A stretch of DNA of 64,000 nt from Ficedula albicollis (GCF_000247815.1 NC_021686.1:7997512-8061511); one strand, 5' to 3'; shown: positions 1 through 42,337, numbered from the stretch's first letter. Notes: a model not told the origin generated them from the sequence alone. Made by a program: numbers and translations.

Positions 1-587
1 CCACCCTCCTCCTCCTCAGCTGCATCTTCCCATGGGAGTGCAGGAACAGCTGGGAGCCAGGGCCGAGCATGGGCACTCCAGGCTGTCCCTGTGCTGCTGG
101 AGCAGGGAATGGGGCTGCCCATGCTGTTCTGTGCTCCAAAACTGTTTCCTCATTGTCTCCCATTTAGTTCCATCCTTGTGCTGGAGGTGCAGTGCTAGAG
201 ACATTTGCCATCGATTTTGCTTGACAAATGACTCCAGTGTTTGGAATCTCCCTTATTTGCAGCTACAGAAACCAGAATGACAGAGCCATGCTGGCCCATC
301 CCACAGCAAAGCAGCTGTGGGACATATTCCCCAGTTCTACATATTCAGAACTCACCAGCCTGCTGCAACCCGGGAAAAATCTGGGAACTGACCAACAAGC
401 AGCACAGAGAAATCTAAAAGCATCACACTTTGGCCGTGGGTAGAGATGCAGGTGCCATGATTAGCCTGACATTCAATGCCAAGGCTTAGGAAGCCAAAGA
501 ATTCAGCAGCAGCCCTGCCCCACACCGAGTAACGCTGCTCCCAGTGCCGGCACGGAGAGAGGGACACGGCGTAGGACGAGGGTGTCC

Positions 588-740
588 AGGACAGGAGAGA
601 AATACCCAGCACAGAGCAGGAATACCTGGTAAATGACAGGAACACCCAGTATGCCCCAGGAGCACCCAAAACCTAGGGAGAACAGCCAGTACACCGGAGG
701 AACACTCAGTACAGGAGCAGAACACCCAGCACACAGGTGA
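588..740 (+). repeat. degenerate minisatellite of about 28-30 bp unit
   Basis: Repeated AGGAACACCCAGTA-like units (ACACCCAGCACAGAGCAGGA, AACACTCAGTACAGGAGCAG), about five copies. Confidence 0.75.
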
Positions 741-2675
741 ATCCACCAGGGCAGCCCAGGCTCCCGGCTGCAGGCTGGGCTCCATCTGCTCCTGCTGCCC
801 AGAAGAGCTGCTGGTGCCTGTGGACCCATCCCTCGGTTCCTTGAAGCCCCCCAGGCTCCTTGAAGCCCCCCTGGGCTGGGCTCTGCTGAGGTTCCATCCC
901 TCCCCACCTGGCCGAGCTCCCAGGGGATGTTCCACACGCTGCTCCCCACAGAGCTGAGCTGTGACCATCACCCTCGGGGATCATTTCTGGGCTTTTCACT
1001 GCAATATTCCCCGAGCTGAAGCAATGCTGTTTGCACAGACGGCAGCACTAGCGCGGCACTGGGCTCTGACAATATAAAATAGATATTGTTAAAAGCCACT
1101 TAAGCCTTTCCATGGGAGGATTGTGGGTCCCTGGAGCAGAGCCCGGGGGACAGCCCTTTATTGCCATTGTGACCAGGTCAGGTTCTCCAGAACCAGCTAA
1201 TTATTTATGAGGTTGTTGGCCTGTTACAGCATTAACACATCCATCACCTTGCTGCTGATCCCGCTTCCGCCTCCACCTCCCTGTGCTGGGAGTTTACTGG
1301 CAGCTTGATTTGCTCCAAATCTGCATTTGGAAGAAAATCCCCACGCCCAGTTCTCACTGTGACAGAGTTACAGCAGGACCTGCCAGCCTCTCCAAAATCC
1401 CCGAGACTGTTTTCCATTCTGGTTCTGTTTTCTCTCCTGTTTTTTTGTTGCACGGTCTACACAAAGGCTCAAATTTGGTCCCTAGTTTGCAAAGACACTT
1501 TAGAACACTAAAAATCAAATTTAGCCATTACCATTGGAATCTGTCCTGCCCCTTAACTGTGAGTGCTGGCGGTGGGAGTGGGGATGAGCCAGCCCAGCCT
1601 CTCCTCTGAAAGGGACAAAGCATCGAATCTGGAGGACAAATGCCTGTGGGCACCCCGCGGTGACAATCCAGCAGGGAGAGGCAGACAGTGCTTCCCGGGA
1701 AGTGGGGGTGTTTACTTCTGTCTGTCAAGACAGGAGAGATGGAGAACATACAAGGAATGGGAATTAGTGTCTTAATCTACTGCATTTGCTCTCGTCCCTT
1801 TTTCCAATGCCTTTGGCTACTCCTTTTCCTGCGTCTGATATTTTATTATCACGCCATTTATGACGTTTCCAAATACTTATTAAATCAAAAGGGAGAGCTC
1901 TGCTTTGTGTGCTGGGAATCCCAGAGACCAGGTGGAGTGGCTGGGGATGCCTGGGGAGGGGTGTCTGGAGCCAGCTGTCCCCTGGCTGGTGAGGGGGGGT
2001 GGGTGCCCCAACCCTGCTCATTGGGGTGAGAGAAGGAACAAAACCACAGTGCAAGGAGAGCTGAGCAGACAGAAAATCACAGTGCAAGGAGAGCTGGGCA
2101 GACCCTGGCAGCTCAGTCCACTCCTCCTGCACAGCCCCTCTGGCTGGGGCCCATCCATCCCTGACCCACACTGGGTCCAAGGCTGCATGAACCCCAAAAG
2201 CAGCTGCTGTCCCCTCTGTGATGGACAAAGAGCTGCTGCAAAGGGGGAAGGAGGAAGCTGCTTCCCAAAGGGGGAAGGAGGAAGCTGCTCTCCATGCCTA
2301 CTGTGGACAGGTCAGGAAGCAGCTGGTGAGGGTCCCTGTGAGGACACTCAGCTTTAGCAGAATGGGCTGTGCCAAGCCTGGAACTCCCTTGTGGTCATCC
2401 ATCTTTCTGAGGCAGGAGTCAGGGTGAGGCTGCCTGCCACGGGCTCCTTCCCCTACTGCCAGCAGCCCCAAGGTGCCCTGCACATCAGGGACAGCCTGCT
2501 GACCCCAGCCCCATCCCCTCCAGGCTCCCTGGGCTGCATGCAGTAAACTTGGTATTTGCTGGCGGTCTTAATTACCCATCATTTGTTCACGGCCTCTGAT
2601 GAACTCATTCTTAATTCTCTGAGCTGTCCATGGGTGCCCTCCTTTGCTTCCTTGGCTCTGGGTTAAGCAAGGGCT

Positions 2676-2809
2676 GGGAAACTCAGGGTCTTGGATGGGT
2701 CTGTCAGTAGAGTCCAGGCATCATGCAGAGTTCAGCTCTTGCGGGAAACTCAGGGTCTTGGATGGGTCTGTCAGCAGAGTCCAGGCATCGTGCAGAGTTC
2801 AGCTCTTGT
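2676..2809 (+). repeat. 67-bp tandem duplication
   Basis: Two copies starting GGGAAACTCAGGGTCTTGG at 2676 and 2743, differing at only a few positions. Confidence 0.93.
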
Positions 2810-3618
2810 GTTTGAAGGTTCAGTGTTGGCAGCATGTACAGCTCTGGAGAAAACTCAGAAGCAGGAATGGCTGTGGGAGCCAGGCAGCTCTCATCCACCA
2901 GGTCTGTGTGGATGGAGCAGCTGGGAGAACCACAGTGGGACAGTCAGGTGGCTCCTGTGGGAAGATTTTTGAGGAAAGGTCTGCTTCCTGGTCCTGGAGG
3001 GAGGTCCTGGTGGAAGGTCCCTGGTGGTGGCTGCTGGAGGGTGGCTGCCCCCTCTCTTTGTATCAGGTGTCTTCCCAGCTCTGCAGCTCCCAGTCCCTTA
3101 GGAGAGATCAGCTCATGAGCTGCACTGGAGGCAGCAACAGGGCCTGGAAGAGAAGGACCTGAGGGCAGCCCTGAGGCTCGTGATCCGCAGAGAGTAATGG
3201 GACAGAGCACAGGGTGACAGGGCTGGGCCCAGCACCGCTGGCCCCACAGCTGGGAGGGAAGTAATGGGAGTGAGGAGGAGGAGGAGGAGGAGGAGGAGGA
3301 GAGGGGAGGAAGTCTCCATGCAGGGGGTGGCTCTGGCTTTGTGACCTGTGGAGCTGCTGCAGTGGGGTTTGGCTGTCCCTCGGCCAGCACAGCTGGAGCA
3401 CAGCTGGAAGTTGGCACCCAGGAGTGGCCCCGACCCCTGAGACACGACATCAGTGCCCTGGCACCTGCCAGGAGCTGTGCCCATGGCCACAGGTGAGACC
3501 CCACGGGCTGGATGTGCCACACTGGGGCTGCACAGCAGGCAAGGGATGCCGGGCTGGCACTGGGGTTTCCACCACATCCTCTCCCTCCTACTTATCCTCA
3601 CTTCTACCACAGGGGAGC

Positions 3619-3692
3619 ATTCGCGGGAGCAGGTTTTGGTGAAAGCAGAATTCCTATTCGCGGGAGCAGGTTCTGGTGAAAGCAGAATTCCT
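3619..3692 (+). repeat. 37-bp tandem duplication
   Basis: ATTCGCGGGAGCAGG units at 3619 and 3656 differ mainly by one base (TTTTGG against TTCTGG). Confidence 0.92.
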
Positions 3693-3859
3693 GCCATGAA
3701 AGGATGACAGAGCCAATTAAACCAAATAAAAATCCAGGATGTGAGCAAAGTGCTGCGGGAGAGTGGAGGAGCGAGCGGGGGCTGCTTGCTGTGCTCAGGG
3801 ACAGCCAGGCACAGACAATGTGTGAGCAGAGGGGAAAAATCATCCTCCAGCAGCGGGGA

Positions 3860-4770
3860 AAAATCATCCTACAGCAGCGCCACCGCGGCCCCTCCGCTGG
3901 AATTAAACGGGAGCCGGACCTGGGAGCGGCAGCAAACGTGAGATCAGGGCAGGGCGGACGCTGGTGCCAGTTAAAAGCCTGCGGAACTCCTTCCCCCAGG
4001 GGGGCGGACGCTGGTGCCAGTTAAAAGCCTGCGGAACTCCTTCCCCCAGGGGGCAAATCCCGACTCCAAACACCAGCCCGTGTTTGCCGGAGCCGCCGCC
4101 GCGCGTTCCGGGCGTCCGGCCGGAGATCGGCAGCCGCATTCAGCAGCGCCCAGAAATCCCTTTCTCTGCAGCTCCAGCGACATCCTCCGAGATGCCTCTG
4201 CAGCACACGGCTCCCTTCAGCGGCACAAAGGGCTCGCAGTGGCCCAGGATTGCCCCAAGCGCTAAATACGGGATCACAGCCGCGACAGCGTCGCGCTGGA
4301 ACGGCACCGCCTATTGGTGTCAGCCCCAGAGAGCTTCTGCCAATAATTAGTTCAAGGACAGAAAATACGAAAGGGCTGGTGGTTGAGCCTGCGGCGGGGC
4401 CGTTCCTGGCCGTGCCCTGGGCTCTCTCCCCGCTGCCATCCCGGCGCGGACAATGGGGGAACAAAGGGCGGGCCGACACGGCGCGGTAATTCATTCGCAG
4501 CCCGGCACGCAGCTGCCTCTCCCAGCACGGCTGCCAGCGGCCCCAGACACGATTCAGCCTGGCCGTGGTCTCCAGGGAGATGGCGATGGAGCTGCATCCT
4601 AATCACGGGCGGCCTCCCTCCGGCCCTGCCCGCACCCGCAGCTCGGCTCGGCCCCGGCTCCCGCACTGCAGCGAGCGGGGGGATTGGGTGGCTCCAGACC
4701 AGCGGGACACCACTGGGGACACCACTGGGGACATCACCGGGGAGCGGCAAGGCATCGGGTGAGCGCTAAA
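3860..4770. promoter_or_regulatory. CpG-rich stretch without an assigned gene
   Basis: CpG-dense DNA (for example GCCGCCGCGCGTTCCGGGCG near 4092) with a reversed CCAAT box (CTATTGG near 4310) and the 50-bp duplication at one edge. No convincing exon on either strand. It could be a promoter of an unannotated transcript or an enhancer. Confidence 0.45.
3952..4051 (+). repeat. 50-bp perfect tandem duplication at a CpG-rich edge
   Basis: GGGCGGACGCTGGTGCCAG units at 3952 and 4002, identical over 50 bp. Confidence 0.95.
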
Positions 4771-6414
4771 ATAAAACCTGCGTTGTCTGAGAGCTGCACT
4801 TCAACAGTGGCAACCCGGCAGCACCGCTGAGCGCCCGGCGCCGGGGGAGGAACCAGCCCCAAAGCCACCCACGCGGGTTTAAACCCTGGCACGGAGCAGA
4901 AAAGGCACGGAACGCCCCGACCCCCGCCCCGAGGAGCCTCTGAGGAGCATCAGGACACTGGGAGAATGGACACTCGGACATTGGCCGGAGAGCCCAGCCC
5001 AGGGTGCGAGCAGAGCCCACGCGTGCCCCGCATGATAATGAAGCACGAGGCAGCACCAATTAATTGCTGGAAGGATCTGCTCACTCACCGGATGGGAGCC
5101 GTGGTGCCGGGCTTGGCAGGGCTTGGCAGATGGAACCGGGCAGGTGAAGGCAGGAGACAAACCCGCTGATATTTTTGTATTTAATTTTTTTTTCTTTTCT
5201 TTTTTTTTTTTTCTGAGCTCACATGCTGCCGTGAGCATCGGTGGCACCATCACGTGCTGGGGTCAGGGCTCACGTGATGAGCAAACCTGATGAAGTGCCA
5301 CCACGACCCATTTTGCGTTGACCCCAAAAAACTTAGTCGTAAAAACCTAATTTATAAAAGGGTTAATGAAATAATTAATTTTCGAAGCAGGCTTCTAACC
5401 TTTAGGACCAAATAATTTCGAGGGGAGGGGATGGGAGAGCAAGAGATGGGAATGAAGTGCCAAGATTTTGATGAATATTTAATACACCCTCCACGCTCCT
5501 CAGCAGCTCCTGCGCTTGGGGCGGCGCCAGCAACGGCTGAATCCGTCCTTTGTTAATAACCAAATCCACACTGCTGCAGTGGGTTGGTGTTTGTGCCTCA
5601 ATCAAGCTGGAATCTGTCACAGAGGATCAGGAGGGACGTGGGACTCAATGAGCACCTGCCCATCCCCTCCAGGCTGGGCCCCACCCTGCTGCCCTTACAG
5701 AACCCTAATCAATCTACATGCACACACTTGTATTTAAAAATGTCTCTGTATATCTTGTTTTCCCAGCCAGAAACAGCTGAGGATACTTCCAAAGGCTCTT
5801 TCCTGCCATATCAAGAGCAGAATTTCTCATTGTTTGAAATGCTCTCAATTTCAAGCAGAAAACAGCAAGGCACATACATTTCTGCAATTCCACAAACAAA
5901 TATCTCCCTACTCCCCACCTGACTGACCTTCCCTGGGTTGGGACTGCAGGAGCTGCTCACCCTCTCAGCAACAACAGGATTGTCACAACATCCAAGTGCA
6001 GGTGGGCAGGGCACAGGGATGTGAGACCTGGTACAAGGACAGGGTTACAAAGCACCCAGGCCCCACTGGGCATCCACAGGCTGTGATTCCACTCCGGTTC
6101 GGCCTGCACACTGATTTATCTAGATCAGGGAAATAAAGGGGAAAATCTTCCCTCTGGAAATCCAGCAGTGCAGCAAAATCAGAAATCCCAGCTCTGAGGA
6201 GAGGATCGAGGTCCGGCCCTGGAGCGTGTTGGTGGGGAGGTGTGGGTACCTGCCACCCTCCTCACTCACAATTAATTGCACTAATTGGACCAGGGCTCCA
6301 GCATGAATGCCTGCATTCCTCCAGCCATGGCTGCTCTGCATTCCGGGTGGGTGAGCGCTGCGGTGCTGCTGAGCCGGGTCCTCATTGGCATTCCCGGCAC
6401 ACGGAGAGCGGGAC

Positions 6415-6565
6415 AGGGCCGGCTGCAGGAGTGGCTGCAGGGTTGGTGCAGGACCGGCTGTGGGACTGGCTGAAGGAGTGGCTGCAGGGCTGGCTGCACT
6501 GCAGGGCCGGCTGCAGGGCTGGCTGCAGGGCTGGATGCAGTGCCGGCTGCAGGGCTGGCTGCTCT
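6415..6565 (+). repeat. GGCTGCAGG minisatellite
   Basis: Units of 12 to 24 bp based on GGCTGCAGGGCTGGCTGCAG, GC-rich, about ten copies with drift. Confidence 0.88.
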
Positions 6566-7158
6566 CAAGAGCAGCTCTGATGTGCAGGTTCCTTTTCCCT
6601 GGCTTGGCCCTTTACATGCCGATGTCATGTTCTGGGACAGGAGTGACACGTCAGGATCCCTCTGGAGGGACGGGGACATGCCCTGCACACACCCGGGTCC
6701 CTGCAGCAGAGGGGGCCCGGCACGGCCCCTCTCCTGCCCACAGCATCCCTCTCTCTGTCCAGCACCCCCATTCCCATCTCCCCAACGTCACTCGCTGGAG
6801 CTGGGCACATGGACGATCCACTGCATCTAATTAAAACATTTATCCAGTTAATTACTGATAATCATGAATTTCCTCTCTAGTCCAGGCTCTGGCAAAGCTT
6901 GTGCCGAGGACAGCAAAGCAAAATGCTTTGTTTCCAGTAGCTTTTTAAAATTAAAAAACTCACTTTGTCTTGACACCAAGAGGCAGCACAGCATTCCTGG
7001 GCTCCAGCCTGCCCTCCCCAGCCGTCCCTGCAGTCACAAACCAGGAGATTCAATTATCCGGCAGAACATGTCCCAGAGGCATCCAGATAATTGCAAACAT
7101 AAGTACAAAACCTGCCACTAATTATTAAAGAAACACCAAATAAGGAAACCAAGTGATG

Positions 7159-7268
7159 GAAAAAATTGCTGCTGGTGCAGAGACCCCCCCCCACGGGCTG
7201 GAAGGGCAGAGTGTGAAAAAATTGCTGCTGGTGCAGAGACCCCCCCACGGGCTGGAAGGGCAGAGTGA
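7159..7268 (+). repeat. 56-bp tandem duplication with variable C-run
   Basis: GAAAAAATTGCTGCTGGTGC units at 7159 and 7215. The internal C-run is longer in the first copy. Confidence 0.93.
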
Positions 7269-8119
7269 CCCAAGGGTGTCTGTCCTGTGGGACCCTCAAA
7301 CGCTGCTGGGCAGGGGGAGAGCTCTGAGCCCACCATGGGCCCCTTGCTTCCAAAGAAAGGCTGTTCCATCACCTAGAAACACAGTGCCACAGGATGAACA
7401 CCCCCAGCTCTCCCAAACTGTCTCCATGGGATTTAACAGACAAACGAACGAGAACCAACCCCACAGGTGGATTTGGGCTGAGGCTTCACCACTGTTGGCT
7501 GGTGCTGTCAATATTCACTGACTGCTTCCATTCCTGGAGTTCAGCTCTCTTTTCTCCCCAGTTTTCCAAGCTCAGCCCTTCATCCTGCCCATGATTCAGA
7601 TGTTTTTTGGATCCATCCTCCCTCTGCCTCACAAACTTCTCGAGGAGCTGGGCTCTGCCTGGCTGCAGGATGGTCACAGCCGAGCCCTTCAGCCCTGCCA
7701 GGCTCCCATGAACGATGCTGGGGGTGTTTTGGGAACACCCCACAGCTCCTGTGTCCCTCCCTGTCCCTAGGATCCTCCCCGGGGCAGGAGGATGCTCCAA
7801 GGGATGATGCTCCGAGCAATGACGCTCCACACGCTGCCTTGTGAGGGGCTTGGAAGGCAGCCACGTCTGAGGCTCCTAAAGGGAAAGCAGCTTCTCCCTG
7901 ACAGCGTTTTGGCAAAAAGAGTGTTATTTAAACACAACAGTTTATTCAGTCAAAGTAAATAATAATTAAATAAACCCAACTAAAATCAGGAATGCTCCAA
8001 AATATTCTCAGAAGTGTCTGAGCACTTAGGTCCTCGTGGAAGGAACACGGGTTCATTTCAGGGCTGGAGGGCTTGGTGGGCTGGGAATGTGGCCAGTGGT
8101 GGGGTGGGATTGGATAATG

Positions 8120-8190
8120 CGATGGGATAATGGGATGGGCTGGGATGGGATGGGATGGGATGAGATGGGAAAATGGGATGGGGTGGAGGT
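8120..8190 (+). repeat. (GGGAT)n-type simple repeat
   Basis: GGGATGGGATGGGATGGGAT with drift over about 60 bp. Confidence 0.9.
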
Positions 8191-8895
8191 GCCTCTGCAT
8201 CCTCCTCACCCTGGGCTGTTGGTGTCAGCCCAGCCTGGTCCTCAGACAGACAGGGCCAAGATTCCCAGCTTTTTCCACAGGGCAGAGCAGAACTGCCCTT
8301 GTCCCCCACCCCTGCCCCGAGTTAGAAACAGCCAGAATAGATGTGCAGGACTTGGCCAAACAGCCAGAGAGAGATCCCCAGATCCTCTGATTCCAGGCCT
8401 GAGCACATCCACTCCTGTCAGGCTGTGGGGACAGGGGACACACGAGAGCACCACAGCCCCAAGGCACAGCTCACCAGCAGCATGTGTGTCAAACAGGACT
8501 TAATTATATCTGCACGGTGACTTTTCTCCATGTCCTCATTTCCCTGCATCCTTAAAACCACGTGGAGTGGCACAGAGTTTCACAGGCTCAGGCCTCCCGT
8601 GCTGGGCAAGGCTCTCTCCTTCCATCAGCATAATCACAATGATGATAAAACCAAAGAAAACAAGCTCTTTTTGAGAGCATCCTTAGGTAGTCCGGGATTC
8701 TGGAGAGTTGCCAGCTGCCCTCGGGGCAGGGCTTTGGGCAGGGAGTTCCCTCCTGGATCTGCCTCAGTTCTCAGCTGGCAGAGCATCGCTGAAGGCCGCA
8801 GGCTGGGGAACCGCAAATGTCACCCATGTTTGCACACATCGTTATCTGCTTTGCTGTGAAACATCACGGTATGTCTGTGCTGCTGGCAACGCTCA

Positions 8896-8952
8896 AAGCA
8901 AAACACAGCAAAACACAGCAAAACACAGCAAAACACAGCAAAACAAAGCAAA
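8896..8952 (+). repeat. (AAAACACAGC)n, five copies
   Basis: Decamer AAAACACAGC four times with flanking AAAACAAAGC variants. Confidence 0.93.
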
Positions 8953-9314
8953 ACATCGCCTCTCTGGCAGCTTCCACCTCAAGGAGCTGGGGGTGATGCC
9001 CGGGATGCCGAGGCAGGGCTGACCCCCTGGGGGGTCCCTTGGGCAGCAGCGAGGGCAGGGGCTGAGCCCCGGTGCCTCTCACACCCTCGCCCGTTCTGCA
9101 CGGCCAGATCACCCCGTCATCGCTGGCCTCGTGTCACCGAACCGGCGCCAGCGAGCCCGGCAGAATAACTGTTTGCAGCTGTCATTAGCAGAAAACAAGG
9201 CGAATCTGCATATGCTTCGTGCTAATTAGGCAGCTTGGCAAGGAGCCCTCGATCGCTGCTACCAAACAGCCATTTCGCTCACAAAAAGGGTGGCAGCAGC
9301 CCCGGCGTGTGCAC

Positions 9315-9412
9315 GCACATATCACAGACATCACACACGCATCACACACACACACACATATCATACACACGGACACATCTCACACACAATCACACACACA
9401 CCACACAGAGCC
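9315..9412 (+). repeat. CA-rich simple repeat
   Basis: ATCACACACACACACACA-type text, interrupted by CATACACACGGACAC. Confidence 0.85.
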
Positions 9413-9429
9413 ACACCGTGGGTGGACAA

Positions 9430-10050
9430 ACACCGGAGCCTCGTCCTGTCCCGCTCGGAGGGTCCTGGGGCGGGGGGCGCAGCCCCGGCCCGGGACGCAC
9501 GGTAGCGATAGCGGAGCTGATGGAAATGAAACCCGAGGTATTTCGCCTCTCAATGAACCATCGCTAATCACTCAACTCTCATTTACCACTCAAAGGCACG
9601 GCGCTGGCAGAGCTCTCGGGGGCATTTCCCCGGAGGCCGAACAGGAGGAGGAGAGCCCGCTCGGAGGGACCGGCTCTGGCAGCAGCCTGGGCTGGACTAG
9701 AGCTCGGAATTGGCGAGAGAAGCCCCCGAAGGGAAGGGAAAGGAGCTCACGGGCTCGGCGCTGTCCCCCCGTGCCCGGCGCTGACGCCAGCCCGGCGAGC
9801 GGGGCAGCACCGTGCCAGCCCTGCCAGGCTCCGCGCTGCCCCTTCCTCTTCATCACCATCCTCCCCCTCTTCATCACCAACCTCCTCCTCCAGAACCCTC
9901 CCGCCGCTGCCCAGAGGAGCCCGGCACGTTGCTCCATTGCCGTGATGGGGTTGCCAAGGTGCCACCACTCGCCACGGGGCCCGGGCTGTCCCCAGGGGCA
10001 CCACGGCTCACCCGGCACCCGCACTGCCGGCCAGCCGGGGCCCGTGTAAC
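9430..10050. promoter_or_regulatory. second CpG-rich stretch without an assigned gene
   Basis: GC- and CpG-rich, next to an AT-rich island at 9165-9245. The 276-codon open frame across it has low-complexity, proline/arginine-rich content typical of GC-rich noncoding DNA. Confidence 0.4.
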
Positions 10051-10512
10051 CCCGGGGACAGGCTGCAAGTAAATGCCTGGAGAGTCACCAGATCTTTAGC
10101 AAAAGCAGCCCCAAAGGCAGATTTTGGACAAAGCCATCCCGGTATTCCTAACCTGATGCCCCCCTAGACATGGCAGTGCCAAGTGCCTGAGCAACCTTTT
10201 AGCGATGGATTCAAGGCTTTATCAATTTACAGCATATTCTGCACAGAAGGGAATGAAAATAAGGCTGGGAATCATCAAAACATTTCACTTTTAATGGAAC
10301 TTAACTCCGAGATTACACAACAGGGAGGCCAAATGAAAGACACTGACACCCAAGGAAACTCCACCTGCTGGCCTGAGGCAAACAGCAGCGCAGGGCTCCA
10401 GGGTGGGCACAGTCCCGGCACCTGTTTAACACCTCAACAGGGTGAACTGGGCATTAGGACAGACTTCAACGATAGCTTTTCAGCACAGGGTTATATAAAA
10501 ATACATAATATT

Positions 10513-10716
10513 ACTGGGTTTATGGAGCTATTCCATTTAAAAAAATCATTATTTGATTTCAGTGCAGGTTTACCTGTTAACTTCAATCTCAATAAAGCAC
10601 TTAACACACACCAGACTGGGTTTATGGAGCTATTCCATTTAAAAAATTCAGAATTTCATTTCAGTGCAGGTTTACCTGTTAACTTGAATCTCAATAAAGC
10701 ACTTAACACACACCAA
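10513..10716 (+). repeat. 102-bp tandem duplication
   Basis: ACTGGGTTTATGGAGCTATT units at 10513 and 10615, a few substitutions. The AT-rich unit contains AATAAAGCACTTAACACACA. Confidence 0.94.
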
Positions 10717-11599
10717 CTCAAAAATGTCATTTGCCCAATTCCTGGATTTTCAATTTCATTAGGCCAAAGCACCCAGAGAAGTCCAAAATCAATCCTGTTC
10801 TCCAGCCTCATCCTCACAAGCACAGACTGTGCCAAGGGAGACTCTGAGGGTGCTTTCCCTGTGCTCCTATCCTGCCCCACACACAGCAAACCCCTGGCAA
10901 GCACCCGTAACACCATCACCCACCTGTGCTCTTTCATGCTGGAAAGCGAGAATGGGAGCAGATGAACTGGAAACCTGTTTTTTCTTGGGCAGAAAACACC
11001 TGGAATTCACCGGGAAGACCTGACACTAACAGGCAAAAAGTCCTGGGGTGAAATCCAGCAGTGATCGTGGCGTGCTCTCGTTTTATCTTTCAGGATGCTC
11101 CATCTCTGACCCAGGATGTCGGAGGTGCTGGCTCACCCCCAGGGGAACCGGGATAAATGTCTCATTCTAGCATTTCTGTGCTGCTCAGCCCTCAGGACAG
11201 CCCCTCTGCATGGTGACACCTTCTGCCAGCAGGAAATGCCACTTCCCCACACAGCATTTCCACCCCAAACTCTGGGCAAATCCGTCGGTCCAGGGCTGTC
11301 ACTGCTCAATCCCGCGCTCGCATGCCCTTAGTGACACCCATCCCACTGCCACCTCTTTCATAAAATTACATCTTTAAACTGTCCAGCTCATAATTTCCAT
11401 TTTCTATCTCCTGCCTTTCCAGGCTTCCCTGCCCTGCCCCTTCTGAGCCCCACGTATCACAGAGGGGTCAGGGCTGTCAGGTGCCAGCCCCATATCCAAC
11501 TGACCAAACAGTTCTGTATAAAACATCAACACCTGGTGAGCAGCATTGAGACAGAAAACACAAATTACAGGGAGTTTAACCCTGTGTGCATACCTGTGC

Positions 11600-11710
11600 T
11601 GCCAAATTCCAGACTGGTTTTGGCTGGAAGGGACCTTAATGACCGCAGAGTTCCAACCCCAATGGACAAGAGCTCTCCAAACCAACCAGAACAAAGCAGC
11701 ACCATGGCAG
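11600..11710 (-). mobile_element. possible degenerate CR1-like tail
   Basis: CTGGTTTTGGCTGGAAGGGA followed by CCTTAATGACC and TTCCAACCCC resembles the CR1 tail in reverse, but the rest does not match. Weak. Confidence 0.4.
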
Positions 11711-11961
11711 CTCTGTGTGTGACTTTACCTGAAGCAGTTAGTGCCAGCACCGAGGGGCTGCAGCTTTGGGGTCACATCCCACGTCCTACCCTACAAACCC
11801 CCAGCTCCTTGGCACACAGAGCAGCACACATCACCCCCAGCACCTCCTCGTCCCCCACCAGGGCAGGTCCTGCCAGTTTTCCCAAAATTAAACCCCTTTT
11901 TAAGTTATTTTTCCCACAGAATAGTTCCCAACAAGCTTTTTCTCTGGCACTACTGTTACAA

Positions 11962-12115
11962 TCCTGGAATGGTTTGGGTTGAAGGACCATGAAGCCCACC
12001 CAGTCCCACCTCTCTGCCACAGGCAGGGACACCTTCCACTGCACCAGGCTGCTCCAAGCCCTGAGCAACCTGGCCTGGGACACTTCCAGGGATGGGAAGG
12101 GTAGGGACGCTCCCT
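11962..12115 (-). mobile_element. CR1 LINE 3' fragment
   Basis: GGAATGGTTTGGGTTGAAGG, CCCAGTCCCACC, GGCAGGGACACCTTCCA and GGCTGCTCCAAGCCC on the + strand are the reverse complement of a CR1-like 3' end. It lies just beyond the RBBP6 poly(A) signal. Confidence 0.75.
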
Positions 12116-12154
12116 GCTCACGTGCAACTCCCACTGGAAATCTCACATTGGGTC

Positions 12155-12573
12155 ATTTTCTGAAAACTTTTTTATTGTAATCAAAAAGTGACATAACAGG
12201 GCTGTAATGTATTCTGCATTTTATCTGCTGGTATTTGGTAACTGGTACCAGCTGCTTCTGCCAGGCAATTAAAAAAAACCCGAATGTGAAAATCTTCACA
12301 GTACAGTAAACTCCACCCAAAATAATTAACGGTGGTTAAAAAGAAGATGCCCCAGCAAAACCTTTCATGTTACATGGTCACAACTCACAATTCTGTACAA
12401 AATGTTCACTTTTATAAAGCTCTGATGTAAAAATCAAATAATCAAGCAGCAATATTTTAAGTGCAGCACAGGGTCTTTCATGTCATTATTTACAACGCTT
12501 GAAGTCGTTTACATTTTAACAAAGATCATACAGATGACTTAGTAATTAAGTCATTTTTTCATTATCTGTCGGT
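12155..12573 (-). other. RBBP6: RBBP6 3' UTR
   Basis: AT-rich stretch of about 420 nt between the stop codon and the candidate poly(A) site, with no repeat inside. The end near 12155 is inferred from the poly(A) signal at 12176-12171. Confidence 0.7.
12171..12176 (-). terminator. RBBP6 poly(A) signal
   Basis: TTTATT on the + strand, AATAAA on the gene strand, about 400 nt after the stop. It is the first canonical hexamer downstream of the stop. A CR1 tail lies just beyond it. Confidence 0.7.
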
Positions 12574-41272
<28,699 letters not shown>

Positions 41273-41334
41273 GGCGGGGCGCGGGCGGCGCCCGCTCCGG
41301 CGCGGCGGGGCCGCGGGGGTCGGGCAGGGCCCGC

Positions 41335-42061
<727 letters not shown>

Positions 42062-42247
42062 CTCGGTGCGGCTCGGCCCGGCTCGGCCCCGATGGCGGCT
42101 CCCGCGGCCGCCCCTGCCCTCAGCGCTGCGCCGAGGGGTTTCCCGGCCGACACCGCACGGGCCGCGCGAGCATGCGCAGATGAAGCGCGTCCACCACGCC
42201 GCACGTGACCCGGCGCCGCGCGTGACACGACGTCACGTGGGCGCGGC

Positions 42248-42271
42248 GGCCCCGCCCCCTGGCCCCGAGCG

Positions 42272-42337
<66 letters not shown>

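Larger units (their letters stand above)
1..12150. other. intergenic DNA downstream of RBBP6
   Basis: No exon recognisable on either strand; in other vertebrates the next gene this way is TNRC6A, not visible here. Contents beyond the separately listed repeats: GC-rich unique DNA, a poly-T at about 5185-5212, (GAG)n at 3273-3300, and AT-rich islands near 1195-1245, 2530-2620, 5320-5400, 6820-6870 and 9165-9245. Confidence 0.7.

Noticed and set aside
9219..10049. 276-codon plus-strand frame
   Set aside because: Starts in CA-rich repeat DNA and runs through a CpG-rich stretch; composition is that of GC-rich noncoding sequence and no family is recognisable.
42091..42240. Divergent (bidirectional) promoter for a plus-strand gene at the RBBP6 CpG island
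   Set aside because: No plus-strand exon is recognisable from 42240 to the CACNG3 3' end. Motifs here are adequately explained by RBBP6 alone.
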